This document shows, in pieces, positions 33,619-33,712 of a stretch of 33,712 nt of DNA. The DNA comes from JBCBWG01 sp964579305. Its GTDB lineage: Bacteria > Pseudomonadota > Alphaproteobacteria > Rhizobiales > Hyphomicrobiaceae. How positions within the stretch are numbered: the stretch's first letter is position 1; every line of letters starts with the position of its first letter. Location of the stretch: assembly GCA_964579305.1 (NCBI GenBank), contig CAZOGY010000022.1:1-33712 (forward strand). The letters are read 5' to 3'. The notes below the pieces were generated by a model. The model was not told the origin of the DNA and made no database searches. It was given only the letters and a program-made list of their open reading frames with translations. Both the position numbers and the translations under genes were made by a program.

Positions 33619-33712
33619 TTAATGCATGTCGCATCCAATCGCGGGTTCACGCCCCACGGCCGCAAAGCGGCCCGGGCCATCGATGTTCGTGTTCGAAACA
33701 TCGACACGAAAA
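33619..33712 (+). repeat. Left part of dispersed hairpin repeat (copy D, cut by window end)
   Basis: It matches the left 93 bases of copy B, with the GGCCGC-AAA-GCGGCC hairpin and the interlocked stems, and stops exactly where copy B reads on to CGGCCCGCACC. The right half lies outside the window. Confidence 0.88.

Overview
This window looks like chromosomal sequence from a GC-rich alphaproteobacterium. The evidence is gene order and family type: a UbiK-like protein, a YbjN protein and ProC in a row; pgsA-moaD-moaE as one block; a divergent aminotransferase / MarR / PetR-like regulator / EnvZ-like kinase cluster; and a TakP-type TRAP transporter. I cannot place it below class. There are two 100-base N runs (4828-4927 and 23952-24051), so this is a scaffold. 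Both window ends lie inside copies of one dispersed repeat.

Layout. 1-2029: repeat end, ubiK-like gene, ybjN-like gene, proC. 2030-4821: a 12-bp repeat ladder, an aquaporin and arsenate reductase (probable arsenic module), then a TetR regulator and csaA. 4828-9198: scaffold gap, histidine kinase, response regulator and MarR on the minus strand, with a branched-chain aminotransferase divergent. 9391-10186: a cysteine-rich secreted peptide and a small membrane protein. 10433-13972: a 2-hydroxyacid dehydrogenase divergent from an FMN monooxygenase, which is followed by a flavin reductase. 14041-15429: moaE, moaD, pgsA. 15645-18519: two uncharacterised envelope proteins. 18661-19851: thiolase. 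19888-20060: full-length repeat. 20056-25264: TRAP transporter (dctP, gap, dctQ, dctM), with unusual extensions on both membrane subunits. 25576-28655: a two-gene secreted VWA / beta-module operon. 28979-30263: nitroreductase and a second flavin reductase, followed by a decayed FRG-domain gene fragment and a short repeat copy. 30768-33574: CoA-ester lyase and MaoC dehydratase, NAD kinase, and divergent cutA. 33619-33712: the last repeat, cut by the window end.

Taken together, much of the window serves uptake and breakdown of organic acids and CoA esters (TRAP, thiolase, CoA lyase/MaoC, 2-hydroxyacid dehydrogenase) and flavin redox chemistry, with housekeeping genes between. The least explained parts are the dispersed hairpin repeat family, the FRG remnant beside one copy, the extended TRAP permease, the VWA/beta-module pair, the 608-residue membrane protein and the cationic eight-cysteine peptide. 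I found no CRISPR array, tRNA, rRNA, transposase or phage gene.
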